Source: Sabellastarte sp. h YS-2021
Lineage: Eukaryota; Annelida; Polychaeta; Sabellida; Sabellidae
Direction of reading: 5' to 3'
Length of the DNA: 64,000 bases
Assembly (NCBI GenBank): GCA_964017235.1
Contig: OZ024931.1
Span: forward strand, 136,402,033-136,466,032
The stretch's first letter is position 1, and each line of letters starts with the position of its first letter. Shown piece after piece: positions 25,105 to 35,318 of this stretch. The notes beneath the pieces were generated by a model, which saw only the letters and a program-made list of their open reading frames with translations, ran no database searches and was not told the origin of the DNA. Position numbers and translations under genes: made by a program.

Positions 25105-25232
25105 TGGTGGTTAACATGTTTGGTATCTAATCACAGGCTGTTAACTCTGTGTGGATTTAACTCCCAGAAGTGACAATTCAGAGGACCTTCGCCAATATGA
25201 CCCTGGCTGCTGAACAGAATGTAAAACTCCAA
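25105..25232 (+). mobile_element. Second SINE family, + copy
   Basis: It reads GGTGGCCTGGTGGTTAACATG (A-box-like), TTTGGTATCTAATCACAGGCTG and a B-box-like GGATTTAACTCCCAG. The family body follows: AGTGACAATTCAGAGGAC...CCAATATGACCCTGGCTG, then CTGAACAGAATGTAAAAC. The same architecture interrupts fucosyltransferase copy A at 43681-43839. Confidence 0.7.
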
Positions 25233-25914
25233 TTATGTTTTTTAAGGAAATCTCTAGTTTTGACTGGCATTGTGGCACAGCTACTTATACAGATCTGTGG
25301 TGACCTAGTCTAGAAGTGATGTCGAGCAATCACTGTAAAAATAGAAACTGTGGTCTATTGCACAGACTTCATGGCCAATTCAATCGCAAAAATAGCCTCA
25401 AATGAAGGATTTAGGGGTTGATAAAGTCCAAGCAATGGTAATTTATTTCTATTGTAAAATAGCAGTTAATATTTTATTCCATACTGTCAGTTTATTGTTT
25501 ACAATTTATTTTCCAGATTATACCTCAAAATTTGGTTCATCGAATACAACAAAAGACGATGCTTCTCAAAAATAACACACAAAATTATGACGACGCACTT
25601 TTGCCAACTGCACAGTCCTCCGTTTCATAATTACAAATAATCACATGGAATAAGTGTTTATAGTGGCGAGGAATACAATCTAAAATGAAATTAACTGTTA
25701 GGATGTTTTAATATCGTCATAAAATACAAATATAACCAAAAAATAGTTTTTGTTTATTTATTATGCTTGTTTAAAAATCACTTTTGAGATATTGTTGGGA
25801 ACATATCGCTATTGGTTGCTGGGAGTTGGAGAAGTCAATAAGTGGACATCAGTTGGGCAAGATTCTCCACGACAAACCAACAGGTATTGGAAATTTTATA
25901 CCTTATCCACTAAT

Positions 25915-26050
25915 CCTCAGCCTGCTGTAGGTCTAAAATCTCCTTCAATGCACTGGTTTGACCCTAGTGTCAATCACTTGGTGATGCACGACACAAATGC
26001 TTGCCCACCACACGTTTTCCTCACCAACTCGAGACTTGTCAGACTGGTTT
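25915..26050 (-). pseudogene. Exon-like cassette E7
   Basis: 136 bp. Acceptor TGTTAACAG/AAACCAGT is intact. The donor is damaged, with AGG/ATTAGT where sisters have AGG/GTAAGT. One frame reads TSLTSLELVRKTCGGQA and stops after about 26 codons. Confidence 0.4.
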
Positions 26051-26670
26051 CTGTTAACACAGTGGTCACTAGATTAGCATAACATACCTAACTTTATTCA
26101 ATCCAAACTTGTAACAAAATTTATCAGCATGTATCTTCATTACTTTTGTTCATATTTAAATGCATTATCACTGTGCACAAAAAATCAGTGTTTTACACTT
26201 GACCTTGATTCACCTTGAAGGAAAGATTAAAATTTAAAATTGTTTTCATATTTATTTCATGCTTGATAACCATAATTATCCCTCCTCTGATATTGGTGTC
26301 GGGGATGTCTACATTATCATGCCAAAATGCATTTAAAACAGCTCCTCATGTTATAAAAAGATTTAATTTTTGTTGCAAATACCAAAGTGCACTGAGTTAA
26401 TACTTGATAAAAACTTTTAAGCCCTTGTCCATTGAAACTGAGCTCAAAACATTACAAAGATCCCAAGGACTTTTTGATTATTACAGACATTTCAAGATGC
26501 TGGTTACAAATGAATGAGAAAAACACTGGAGCTCTGAGACCCTTAGACCTGGTTCATAAAGTTTTGAGCAGAAATAAAGAAATTTTTGTGAAATTATACA
26601 ATATTGTTGCTTTCTCCAACTGTTACCAGAACACAATCTGCTAAACCTGAAATTCAATTTAGGTTATTAC

Positions 26671-26811
26671 CCTTGGGCTGTTGTAGGTCGAAATCTACTG
26701 GTAACAGCTGGTGTAAGCCTGCTGTCAATCACCTGATGGCACACGGCAGGAATGTTTGTCCTACACACATTTCCTCAACTCTCGATGACACAAAAACTTG
26801 TTGACTGGTCA
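26671..26811 (-). pseudogene. Exon-like cassette E8
   Basis: 141 bp. Acceptor TTGTGTTACAG/TGACCAGT, donor CCCAAGG/GTAATA. It keeps GTAGATTTCGACCTACAACAG before the donor. No frame is open throughout. Confidence 0.35.
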
Positions 26812-27010
26812 CTGTAACACAATGGTTTGTCAATAAGTATCTCAATATACTGAAACCAAACTTAAATCTAAGTAAGCATCAATATAGAAGTTTTTAAAAG
26901 ACATTATCATGGTACACTCAGAGATGTCAGGGCTTTACATTTGGCCAGGATTCTCCACCACAAACCAACAATTGGTAAGCCGCCATACCTAATGTATTAC
27001 ATTTTGAACC

Positions 27011-27197
27011 CCGGGGTTTGGTTCCCGGCACGGCCTCAAGTGGGAAAGCTGGTAGTTGCTTGCCGTTGGTCAGCAGTTTACAGTACAGAACCCTGATGAA
27101 CTGTATGTACTGGTTTCCTCTGCCCTTCCAACTACCCGTCGTGATATGACCTGTACAGTGTTGAAAGCGACATAAAACCCAAAATAAATAAACAAAT
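27011..27197 (+). mobile_element. tRNA-Gly-like SINE, 5'-truncated
   Basis: It starts near the B box (GGTTTGGTTCCCGG), continues through the body CAAGTGGGAAAGCTGGTAG...CTACCCGTCGTGATATGACC and ends GTTGAAAGCGACATAAAACCC with an AAATAAATAAA tail. A 12-bp duplication with one mismatch (ACATTTTGAACC at 26999-27010, ACATTGTGAACC at 27198-27209) flanks it. Confidence 0.85.
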
Positions 27198-27267
27198 ACA
27201 TTGTGAACCTCGCTTAACCTTTGTGGGAAAGATACTGCGCCTGCAAAGCAGATTAGATTACACTTAC

Positions 27268-27402
27268 TCTCACACTGCTGTAGGTCTAAATCTCCTTCTG
27301 GTGTACTGGTTTGACCCTGGTGTCAATCACTTGGTGATGCACGGCACAAATGCTTGCCCACGACATGTTTTCTCGGCAAACCAGACCTGTGGGGCCGGTT
27401 TT
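27268..27402 (-). pseudogene. Exon-like cassette E9
   Basis: 135 bp. Acceptor TTGTGTTGCAG/AAAACCGG, donor GTGTGAGA/GTAAGTG. It has GGGCAAGCATTTGTGCCGTG and GGAGATTTAGACCTACAGCAG. It is the last copy recognised toward the upstream end of the array. Confidence 0.4.
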
Positions 27403-27814
27403 CTGCAACACAATCATCAGTAGATCAGCATCATTCATATCAGATTTTTCTCAAAACATTTGGTGAAAAGCTTATCATTATTCTTAAAAAAACTGATATT
27501 ATCCGATGGCAGATAATTGACAATATGTGATATACAAACTTTTTTTATGCAGCTGCCATAGAAGAGGAAAATTTTCAAAAGAAAGAACAGCTTAAAGAGT
27601 ATATCAAAGTAAGGCTTTTTTAAAATCAAAAATACTGTAACCAAGTTAGCTGGGGATCAAAAATGGTCTCAGACCAGCGACTAAAACTTAAAATCCGATA
27701 CAATTTTGTCTGTTTTAGCATATCCAGGGGCGAACAATTTAATGGACACGACAGCAAAACGATCAGGCCAGTACTTTTTCCGTATGTCTGATGCACTCTC
27801 CTGTCCGTAAGACA

Positions 27815-27827
27815 CCCCCCCCCCCCC
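27815..27827. repeat. Poly(C) tract, 13 nt
   Basis: An uninterrupted C run, equivalent to poly(G) on the - strand. Confidence 0.9.
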
Positions 27828-27861
27828 ACTTGCCCAACGTACGTGCCCAGACTCGAGTTTA

Positions 27862-28900
27862 CAGAGAGAGAGAGAGAGAGAATTTTTTATTATAGTGACA
27901 AGTACATTAACATATACAATGTAATAAATATTAAGCATTTTGTACCCAGCCCAATTGGGCTTATTTGTCACTTCAAAGCAAGTATCTGCCAGTGTGTTGT
28001 AGCTTCAACAAATAAAAGCAGGAAAATGTTACATAACACAAAAACTCAATAAGCAAAAGTAAAATATATATATAATTATATATACCAGTCTACATAACAA
28101 CAGTGTTTGAGTAACGTAATACTTTCATAGTTTTATGCAGTAGCATATAGTAACTCTCTGCGTTTCTCCCATGAATTAAATAAGAAATCAGCAACTTGCT
28201 TTATACAATTATTCATTAAATATTTTAGCTTATTATCTTTCTCAAGAGACATAAAATTTTCATTTTTAATGGAGGCTATCTGAAAGAGTTTTTGTCGCAT
28301 CTGGTTGTAACAAGTACATTCAAGCAGAAAATGTGTTTCGTCTTCAGTACGACCTGCATTACATACTAAGCAAAGTCTTTCTTCAGGTTTAGTTTTTCGA
28401 AATTTACCTTGGTTATCTTTTATAAGCTTATATCTACCAGTTTCAATATTGAGTGGTAATATCCCTAATCTAAATTGTGCTAGTATAGATCTTTTCCACT
28501 TGGGCAAGTTAAAATATAAATAGGATTCTGTACTAAAATCATACTTGGAAAGTTTGTAGGTTCTCAACTTAGGTTTGTTCCCTATATTGGAGAGCCATTT
28601 CGCCTTGTATTGATCCAACATACATTCTAGTGAACTATCAGTTCCACACTTTTCCTTTAACAAAAATTTATGACTTTGATCAGACTGCTCAAGTAATTTC
28701 CTGATTTGACTTGACCAATTATTTCTTTTCTTTTGGTAATCCCAGTTAAAAATGATCTTAGTTAATCTATCATTGCTCATATCTAGCATTCTATTCCAAA
28801 ATGATATCATGCTCCTGTGGCGTCTTAATAGAGAGGGTACCCATGCAACTTCTTCAACATCTGTGAAGTCACGCAAAATAATTCCGGCGATTCAGTTGGC
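27862..28900 (-). mobile_element. 5'-truncated LINE tail (CR1/jockey-like)
   Basis: It carries the 3' part of an ORF2 (28133-28876), a 3' untranslated region with the perfect palindrome AGCCCAATTGGGCT (27948-27961), and a terminal ATAATAAAAAATT followed by a (CT)n microsatellite on the - strand (GA repeat at about 27862-27880 on +). The 5' end is cut near 28900. Short simple-repeat tails and hairpins in the 3' region are common in LINEs of the CR1/L2 type. The clade call is inference. Confidence 0.65.
28133..28876 (-). CDS. LINE ORF2 C-terminal fragment
   Basis: A 247-residue open frame with the C-terminal region found downstream of the reverse transcriptase in many invertebrate LINEs. It has W.P...RR...M.SFWNRM near residues 13-30, RLTKIIFNWD near 37-46, and a cysteine/histidine cluster at about 168-188 (LCLVCNAGRTEDETHFLLEC). 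The reverse transcriptase and endonuclease are absent because the element is 5'-truncated, so the product has no enzymatic core. The frame is intact to a stop at 28133, which suggests a fairly recent insertion. It has no role in host genes. Confidence 0.65.
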   Translation of the reverse strand: MRDFTDVEEVAWVPSLLRRHRSMISFWNRMLDMSNDRLTKIIFNWDYQKKRNNWSSQIRKLLEQSDQSHKFLLKEKCGTDSSLECMLDQYKAKWLSNIGNKPKLRTYKLSKYDFSTESYLYFNLPKWKRSILAQFRLGILPLNIETGRYKLIKDNQGKFRKTKPEERLCLVCNAGRTEDETHFLLECTCYNQMRQKLFQIASIKNENFMSLEKDNKLKYLMNNCIKQVADFLFNSWEKRRELLYATA

Positions 28901-29063
28901 ATGAACATCCTAAACAAAATGCGAATATTTATCACGGAGAGTCACAATGGGATTTGTAAGCTATACTGACGCAGTTGACTGTGTGCTAATTCAGGGTGCA
29001 AATTGGGTTTCAATTTTGGGCAACATATATCATTATCGCCCCTTAAAAACGAACAAAGATACC

Positions 29064-29275
29064 TAGTGGTGGTGGACGCCCGGGTACCAATTCAGGCCCA
29101 CCCCCAATTTTCTTGAAGATTTACAATTTTTCGTGGAGAAGATGTTTACCACATCATAGATAATCATCAAATTGATGGTTACATTTATAATATATTGTTT
29201 AACTGTGATTGTTTTGGATAAATTCAGGGGTGGGCGTGAATTGGTACCCGGGCGAGAATTGTTCCATCACCACTA
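29064..29275. mobile_element. Small palindromic MITE with TA ends
   Basis: The left arm begins TA/GTGGTGGTGGA and continues GCCCGGGTACCAATTC then GGCCCACCCC. The right arm in reverse complement begins TA/GTGGTGATGGA and reaches GCCCGGGTACCAATTC and GCCCACCCC after a 9-base insertion. Flanking TA dinucleotides suit a Tc1/mariner-type target. A related fragment (CGCCGGGCGCCAATTCTCGCC) lies at 29645-29668. Confidence 0.65.
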
Positions 29276-29357
29276 CTGCAGTAATTAGCATGGATATTTT
29301 ATAAAATAATGATAGGCAGTGTATTATAAAAGGTGTTGGAAATAATACAAAACTCAC

Positions 29358-29488
29358 CTAACAAAACCTTGCTGAAAAGTGAAAACATGAAGAGCTGCAA
29401 AGCATTGGCATGTCTGATCCAGTACACCACACGGCTGGAAGTGAATGATTTGGGATAGTCTGTGGCATCCACGTGGTTGAGCTGCTCA
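29358..29488 (-). CDS. Orphan internal exon, unknown membrane-like protein
   Basis: The - strand shows a pyrimidine-rich acceptor CCTTTATATTAG/TGAGCAG and a strong donor TTTTGTTAG/GTGAGT. The 131-bp segment between is open in one frame as one base, 43 codons and one base. The peptide starts EQLNHVDATDYPKSF and turns hydrophobic at the end (ANALQLFMFSLFSKVLL), which could begin a membrane segment. Codon use and GC look richer than the surrounding DNA. I do not recognise the family. No neighbouring exon of the same gene was found, so other exons would lie outside the window or be too short to see. It could also be a relic carried by a repeat. Confidence 0.45.
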
Positions 29489-30077
29489 CTAATATAAAGG
29501 AATTGAGTGTTAATATGATTCATATGATTAAATCAAGTACTAACGTTCTGCAGTGAAATACTGGGCCAGATCCCCAGCATTGCCATTTATGGGTGTTGAA
29601 CCCACACAGACTAACGGTATAATTACTGTCTTGGTATCAATTATCGCCGGGCGCCAATTCTCGCCAGGAAGAATTAAAATAGACCTAGGAATGCAGTAAC
29701 TTAATTCTAGTTGTAGTAAATAATGTAGTGCTCTCAAACTGAATGGAACAGTTGTACACAAAAAGTTTTTTTTTTTCATTGTACCTTCTTTGTTATGTAG
29801 CACTTAAATATGGGAACATATGTTATTCACTGGTGCAGGAAATTGGTACCAAGCAGTAATAAGTAACAATACGGTAGATCGCAGACATTCTAACCACGAG
29901 TTGTTCTGATGATCTTGCATCAATTCAAGTGTGAGCAATATTAAATGACATAGTAAAACCAGTAACAGGTGATTCCAATTCATGATAGGAGAGATTAGAT
30001 GCCAAACCTGTTGAACTGGCGCCCTGAGAGTTAGTTGAAGCAAATAATGGGAAATCCATAATATAAACTACCAAAAG

Positions 30078-30180
30078 TTGGTAGTTACTTGCCGATGCCC
30101 GGTGGTTTACAGTGCACACAGGTTTCCTCCACCTGTAGTGTAAACTACGCGTCGCAATATGATCCTGGCTGTTGAAGTCA
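30078..30180 (+). mobile_element. Diverged SINE body fragment
   Basis: GGTAGTTACTTGCCGATG, GGTGGTTTACAGT, GGTTTCCTCCACCTG, ACTACGCGTCGCAATATGATCC and GGCTGTTGAA follow the order of the tRNA-Gly-like SINE body, without the head or tail. Confidence 0.55.
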
Positions 30181-30181
30181 A

Positions 30182-31330
30182 AGAAACAGAAAAAATTGTT
30201 GCCATGGCAACACTTGTTACCAGGGGCCGGTTTCATGAACAGACTTAAGCCTTGAGTCAGACTCTAAAGTTGAGACTTTGTCTCAAATTTTGGAAATATT
30301 TTGCTGAGTCTGTGAACTCAGACCCAATGCATTTCACAAACAAGCTCAACTTGAGACCTGGCTCAGTCACAGGCTCAAATTTGAGCCCATGAAGGAGGTG
30401 TCTCAGATTTGAGTCCAAGCTTTGATGCCAAAAAACACATACATAAAGCGATACAATTTGTTCCAAAATGAAATTGATAAATCTTGAAATCTTCTATTTT
30501 CATTTTATTTTGTAATTACAGCCACATATTCAGTATTTACTAATAACAAAAGTCAATAGAATTGACATGCTTCATAGGCTATTATCAAGTGACAGGCCTC
30601 AAGGGTGGACTCAAAGCCAGACTCAAGCTCAGTTGAGTCTCAATCTTATGGATCACTTAGAATAATATATTATCATATAATTTCTTTGTATTATGAGTAT
30701 TAAAGATATTTAAAATGATAATAATCATGAAATATAACTTTTTAAACTAAAAATAAGCCCACTAAATGTATGAAATGAGATTAAAAAGTTGAGACCATAA
30801 CTTGAGACTGGTCTCAGCTGATCCACCCTTTGTGAAATTCATTTGAGCCAAAAACTCAGCCGAGACAAAAGTCTCAGATTTGAGATCCTGACTCAGCCTT
30901 GAGTCTGGCTCAGTTTGAGACTTTTCATGAAACCGGCCCCAGGTGTTGCTGACAAACTAATCTGCTGAAATCAATGCAAGGGTTTGGAATGCAAAGATAC
31001 CCGAGAAAAAATTTTAAGCCCAAAAAACATAAAAAAGTGTTGCCATGGCAACACTTGTTGCCAGGTGTGCCGAAAAACTAATCCGCTCCAGTCTGTGCAG
31101 GGGTATGGAAAGCAAAGAACTCATAAAATATTTATAAGTCCAAGAAACAGAAAAAAGTGTTGCCATGGCAACACTTGTTGCCAGTTATTGTTAAAAAACT
31201 AATCAGCTCCAATCCATGCAGGGGTTTGGAATGCTAAGTACTCCCCAAAAGATATTAAAGCCCAAGAAACATGAAAAAGTGTTGCCACAGTAACATTTGT
31301 TGCCAGATATTGATAAGAAAGCAATCACAC
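30182..31330. repeat. About 120-bp tandem repeat with an X-box palindrome, split by a MITE
   Basis: Four units are anchored by GTTGCCATGGCAAC or a variant, near 30199, 31039, 31159 and 31279. Each is preceded by AAGAAACA(G/T) and followed by ACTTGTT(G/A)CCAG, then AAACTAATC(C/A/T)GCT and TGCA(G/A)GGGTTTGGAA. Two units have a perfect 22-bp palindrome centred on CCATGG (31035-31056, 31155-31176). The first unit is separated from the rest by the 714-bp MITE. The motif equals the RFX (X-box) consensus, which is a similarity and not proof of binding. Confidence 0.8.
30225..30938. mobile_element. 714-bp MITE with 15-bp perfect terminal repeats
   Basis: It starts GGCCGGTTTCATGAA (30225-30239) and ends with the exact reverse complement (30924-30938). 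The 5-bp duplication CCAGG flanks it (30220-30224, 30939-30943). A neighbouring repeat unit has the uninterrupted site (TTGTTGCCAGGTGTG near 31056-31070), confirming the borders. Subterminal sequence is full of GAGTC, GACTC, GAGAC and GTCTC in both orientations. There is no transposase. The superfamily is not assigned. Confidence 0.85.
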
Positions 31331-31479
31331 ACAAACTCTGATGCCATTAAACTTCCACACCAAATTTAGCTGAGACACATAAAATACTGTTCCTGAAAAT
31401 GAGCAGCAATGAAGGGTGATTCAGATGAAAAATAAAAATAATATCCATGTCCAGCAGGATGGATATAATAATTAAAATA

Positions 31480-34400
31480 AGTTGTAACTTTAAACTTACT
31501 TTTTTGACTTTCAAGTTTTTATGGTAACATTACAATAAAGATCCTGTTTTAGTCTAGACACATGTAAATGTTTAATTTAAATGAAAAACTCTAATCTATC
31601 ACTTTAATATTGCCAAAACATCACAGAAATTTGTCCTAACCTTAAACTGAATGTAAGTCAATGCAAATGTTAAGAGTTTAAGGCCATGTTAACCAAGTAG
31701 ATTCTGTTCAAGGCTACTTATAGCCAAAATTTAAATGTGCTTAAAATCTATTGCACATAATTTAAGATATTATCCAAATATTTAAAAAAAAAGTAATTAT
31801 AATTATGCCATTACTGAGATTAAAGGTCACCTCAATGTAGTCTCAGGGCATTTCTGCAACATCAGTTACACGTACCTGTAAAATATACATCAAATATGTC
31901 ATGCTATTTTGGTATACTTTGTGGAATCAGAAAAAGTTGAGCTCAGTAATATTCTTTTACACATGGGAGTTTAAGGTCACCTTAAAATAGGGCACACCTT
32001 CAGGACTAGATATATCAACATACCAAATTTAAATTAAATCTGTCATGCAGAATTGAAATACTCTCCGGAAATTGAAAAACTTAAATTCAATATAGCTACA
32101 TTATCACTAGGAGTTTAAGGTCACCTTAAAGTGGGCCACACCTTGACCACTTACATCAACGTACCAAATTTGATTTTAATCTGTGAAGCCATCTTTAAGC
32201 TATTGCCCACAAATTGCAACAGTAAAATTCAATATAAATGTGTTATAAATGGGAGTTTAAGGTCATCTTAAAGTAGGGTACATGTTGATGACCGGCAATT
32301 TCCACATGCCAAATTTGAATTTCACCCTACTTGCAATTTTTGACATATTTTCCAGAAACAAAGTGTGATGACGATGCTGGTCCTATAGGTGATCTATCAC
32401 AGTTGAGTGACACCAAACTGTTATAACCTTAAACTCATAAGTTTCTAAAATATCAGCAATTTATTGTAACCTTACAAAGGAGACCTATTTTTTGTCTAAA
32501 TATATGTACATGATGAATATCAATGAAAACATCTCAGCACATCAAATATTTTCGAAACACCAAAACAATTGTCCCAACCTTAGAGTCAATGTTAGTTTAA
32601 GGTAAGGAGTTTAAGGTAATCTTTTCCTGAAGGTTCTGTTCAAGGTTTGTTACATCCACAACTGAAACATGCATAGAATTGCAGAGTATTTGAAATGCTG
32701 TTTAAAAATTGTCAAACTTAAAGTGAATATAATTCTGTTGTTACTGGTAGTTTCAGGTCACCTTATTGTATGACACTTATCTATGGCCAGTTACATATAC
32801 ATGGCAAAATTTGGATGAAATTTCTTAATTTATTTTCAGTGTACTTTATGGAACAATAAAAAATGTAAACTTAACAAATAGCTGTGTGACTTTAAGTTCA
32901 CCTTAAAATAGGGCACACCTTGAAAACCAGTTACAACCACATGGCAAATTTGAATTTGAATCCATCAACCCATTTTTGAGATACTGTCTGGAAATGAATA
33001 ACCTTAACTTCAATATAAGTATGTTATTACTGGGAGTTTAAGGTTACCTTAAAATGGGCCACACCTTGAGGACCAGTTACATGCACATGCCAAATTGGAA
33101 TTTAATCCATAATGCCATTTTTGAGATACTCTCTGGAAAGGATGTGTGACAATGACACTGACCATACTTGTCCTCAAACATAGCTGCTAGTGACACAAAA
33201 GAAATGTGACCTTAAAGTCATAAGTTTACGAAATATCAGGAATTTACTATAACATTGCAAAAGAACTTTTTTGGTGTAGACAGATATATTTGATGACTAT
33301 CAAAGAATAAAGTCTTAATTAGCACATCAAATATCTTTTAAAAACCAAAAAAATTGTCCCAACCTTAAACTCAACGAGTTAGTTTGCAGATGTGAGGGAG
33401 TTTAAGGGAATCTTTTCCTGTAGCTTTTGTTCATGGTTTGTTACATCCACAACTTGAAAGATGCTTAGAATTGCACAGTGTTTGAAATACTGTTGAAAAA
33501 TTGCCACTCTTAAAGTGAATATAATTCTGTTATTATTGGGAGTTTATGGTAACCTTATTGAAATGCACTTACCTGTGGCCAGTTACATATACATGCAAAA
33601 TCTGAATGAAATTTCTCATGGTATCTTCAGTATACTCTATAAAAAAATAAAAAACTTAATCTCAACATAAATCTTTTATACATGGGAGTTTTAGGTCACC
33701 TTAAAGTAGGACACACCTTCAATACCAGTTAGGACCACATGCCAAATTTGAATTGAATCCATCAACCAATTTTTGAGATACTGTCTGGAAACTGAAAAAC
33801 TTAAAATCAATATCAGTATGTTACTAGTGGGAGTTTAAGGTCACCTTAAAATAGGGCACACCTTGAAAACCAGTTACAACCACATGCCAAATTTGAATTG
33901 AATTCATCAACCAATTTTTGAGATACTGTCTGGAAACGAAAAACCTTATTATGTTACTACTGGGAGTTTAAGATTACCTTAAAATAGGGCACATCTTGAG
34001 GACCAATTACATGTAAATGCCAAATCTGAAGTTAATCCATCATGCCATTTTTGAAATACACTCTGAAAATGAAGTGTGGCAACAACACTAACCATATTTA
34101 TCCTCCAACATAGCTGCTAGTGACACCAAGGTAATGCAACCTTAAACTCATAGGTTTATCAAATATCAGGGATTTACTATAACCTTACAAAAGAGATTTT
34201 GTCTTGTGTAGACAGATGTACGTGATGAATATCAAAGATTAAAGTCTTAATTAGCACATCAAATATCTTTCAAACACCAAAAAATTTCCCAACCTTAAAC
34301 TCAAAATTAGTTTGCAGATGTGAGGGAGTTTTAAGAGAATGTTTTCCTGTAGCTTTTCTTTATGGCTTGTTACATCCACAACTTGAAAGATGCTTAGAAT

Positions 34401-35090
34401 TGCAGTGTTTGAAATACTGTTGAAAAATTGCCACTCTTAAAGTGAATATAATTCTGTTATTATTGGGAGTTTAAGGTAACCTTATTGAAATGCACTTACC
34501 TGTGGCCAGTTACATATACATGCAAAATCTGAATGAAATTTCTCAAATTATTTCCAGTATACTCAATTGAAAAGTAATGTAAACTCAATGTAACCTTTAA
34601 TACATGAGAGTTTAAGGACACCTTAAAGTAGAGCACACCTTGAAAACCAGTTACAAGCACATGCCAAATTTGAATTAAATCCACCAACAAATTTTTGAGA
34701 TACTCTCCGGAAACAAAAACCTTCAAATCTGAGCGGACATAAATTTTTTATATAAGAGAGTTTAAGGTCACCTTAAAACAGGGCACACCTTCAAAACTAG
34801 TTCCAACCACATGCCAAATTTGGAATGAATCCATCAAGCCATTTTTGAGATATTCTCCGGAAACAAAAAAAAATTAAATTGAGTTTATGTATTTTACTAG
34901 TGGGAGTTTAAGGTCACAAAACTATACAGCACACCCCCAGTTACATCCACATGCCAAATTTGAATTAAATCTGACAAGCCATTTTTGAGATACTGTCCGG
35001 AATAGAAAGTGTGATGACGACGCCGACGACGCCACAAAACTGGATGATGAAGCGTTCCCTATAAGCCACTCAGCATAAATGCTGGTGACA
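31480..35090. repeat. Higher-order satellite, 0.8-0.9 kb units of 145-bp subunits
   Basis: Subunits of about 145 bp carry GGGAGTTTAAGGTCACCTTA, AGGGCACACCTT, CCAGTTACA, CACATGCCAAATTTGAATT and TTTTTGAGATACTGTC. They recur in groups of about three or four, near 31970-32252, 32889-33033, 33538-33963 and 34466-34903. Groups are joined by a longer spacer starting GTGTGATGACGA...AGCTGCTAGTGACAC, with spacers near 32365, 33143, 34073 and 35008. The higher-order period is therefore about 780-930 bp. Nothing in it looks coding. Confidence 0.8.
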
Positions 35091-35318
35091 CAATAAACTG
35101 AATGAAATAAAATATATTTAGTGTAGATACAGTGGGGCAATATAATTACTATATATTTTCCTTTGAAGTCAGAGGCCAAACCATTATTGTTGATTTGGAT
35201 TCACTAGGCTAGTCCCTACTTGAAATTATCCCAATTGTTGTATAAAGCCAATAAAGCGCATTGATTGGAATCTGGCCACTAGACCTGTAACTATGTGCTA
35301 GGCTTTGAGCTAACTGTA

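Larger units (their letters stand above)
18666..27402 (-). repeat. Tandem array of exon-like cassettes
   Basis: At least nine copies of one cassette lie on the - strand. Each has an acceptor of the form T-rich...TG(T/C)(A/T)(A/T)CAG or TTTCAG followed by a body beginning (A/T)(A/G)AC(C/T)AGT or similar. Bodies contain variants of GAGGAAAACGTG, GGGCAAGCA, GTGATTGACAC, GGAGATTTAGACCTAC and CAGCCCAAGG, and mostly end in a good donor GTAAG(T/A). Intron-like spacers are also related: TTAGCAT just upstream of the acceptor, and TTTGACCTTGAAGG-type blocks. Undisturbed spacing is about 0.6-0.9 kb. Larger gaps hold an AGGTCA-rich element (20.67-21.75 kb), a 138-bp tandem repeat (21.96-22.56 kb) and SINEs (24.8-25.2, 27.0-27.2 kb). 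Bodies with stops in all frames suggest that most copies are decayed or never coded. Confidence 0.6.

Noticed and set aside
31480-35090. CRISPR-like direct repeats
   Set aside because: Units are about 145 bp in higher-order groups with no spacer-repeat regularity, and the DNA is eukaryotic. This is satellite DNA.
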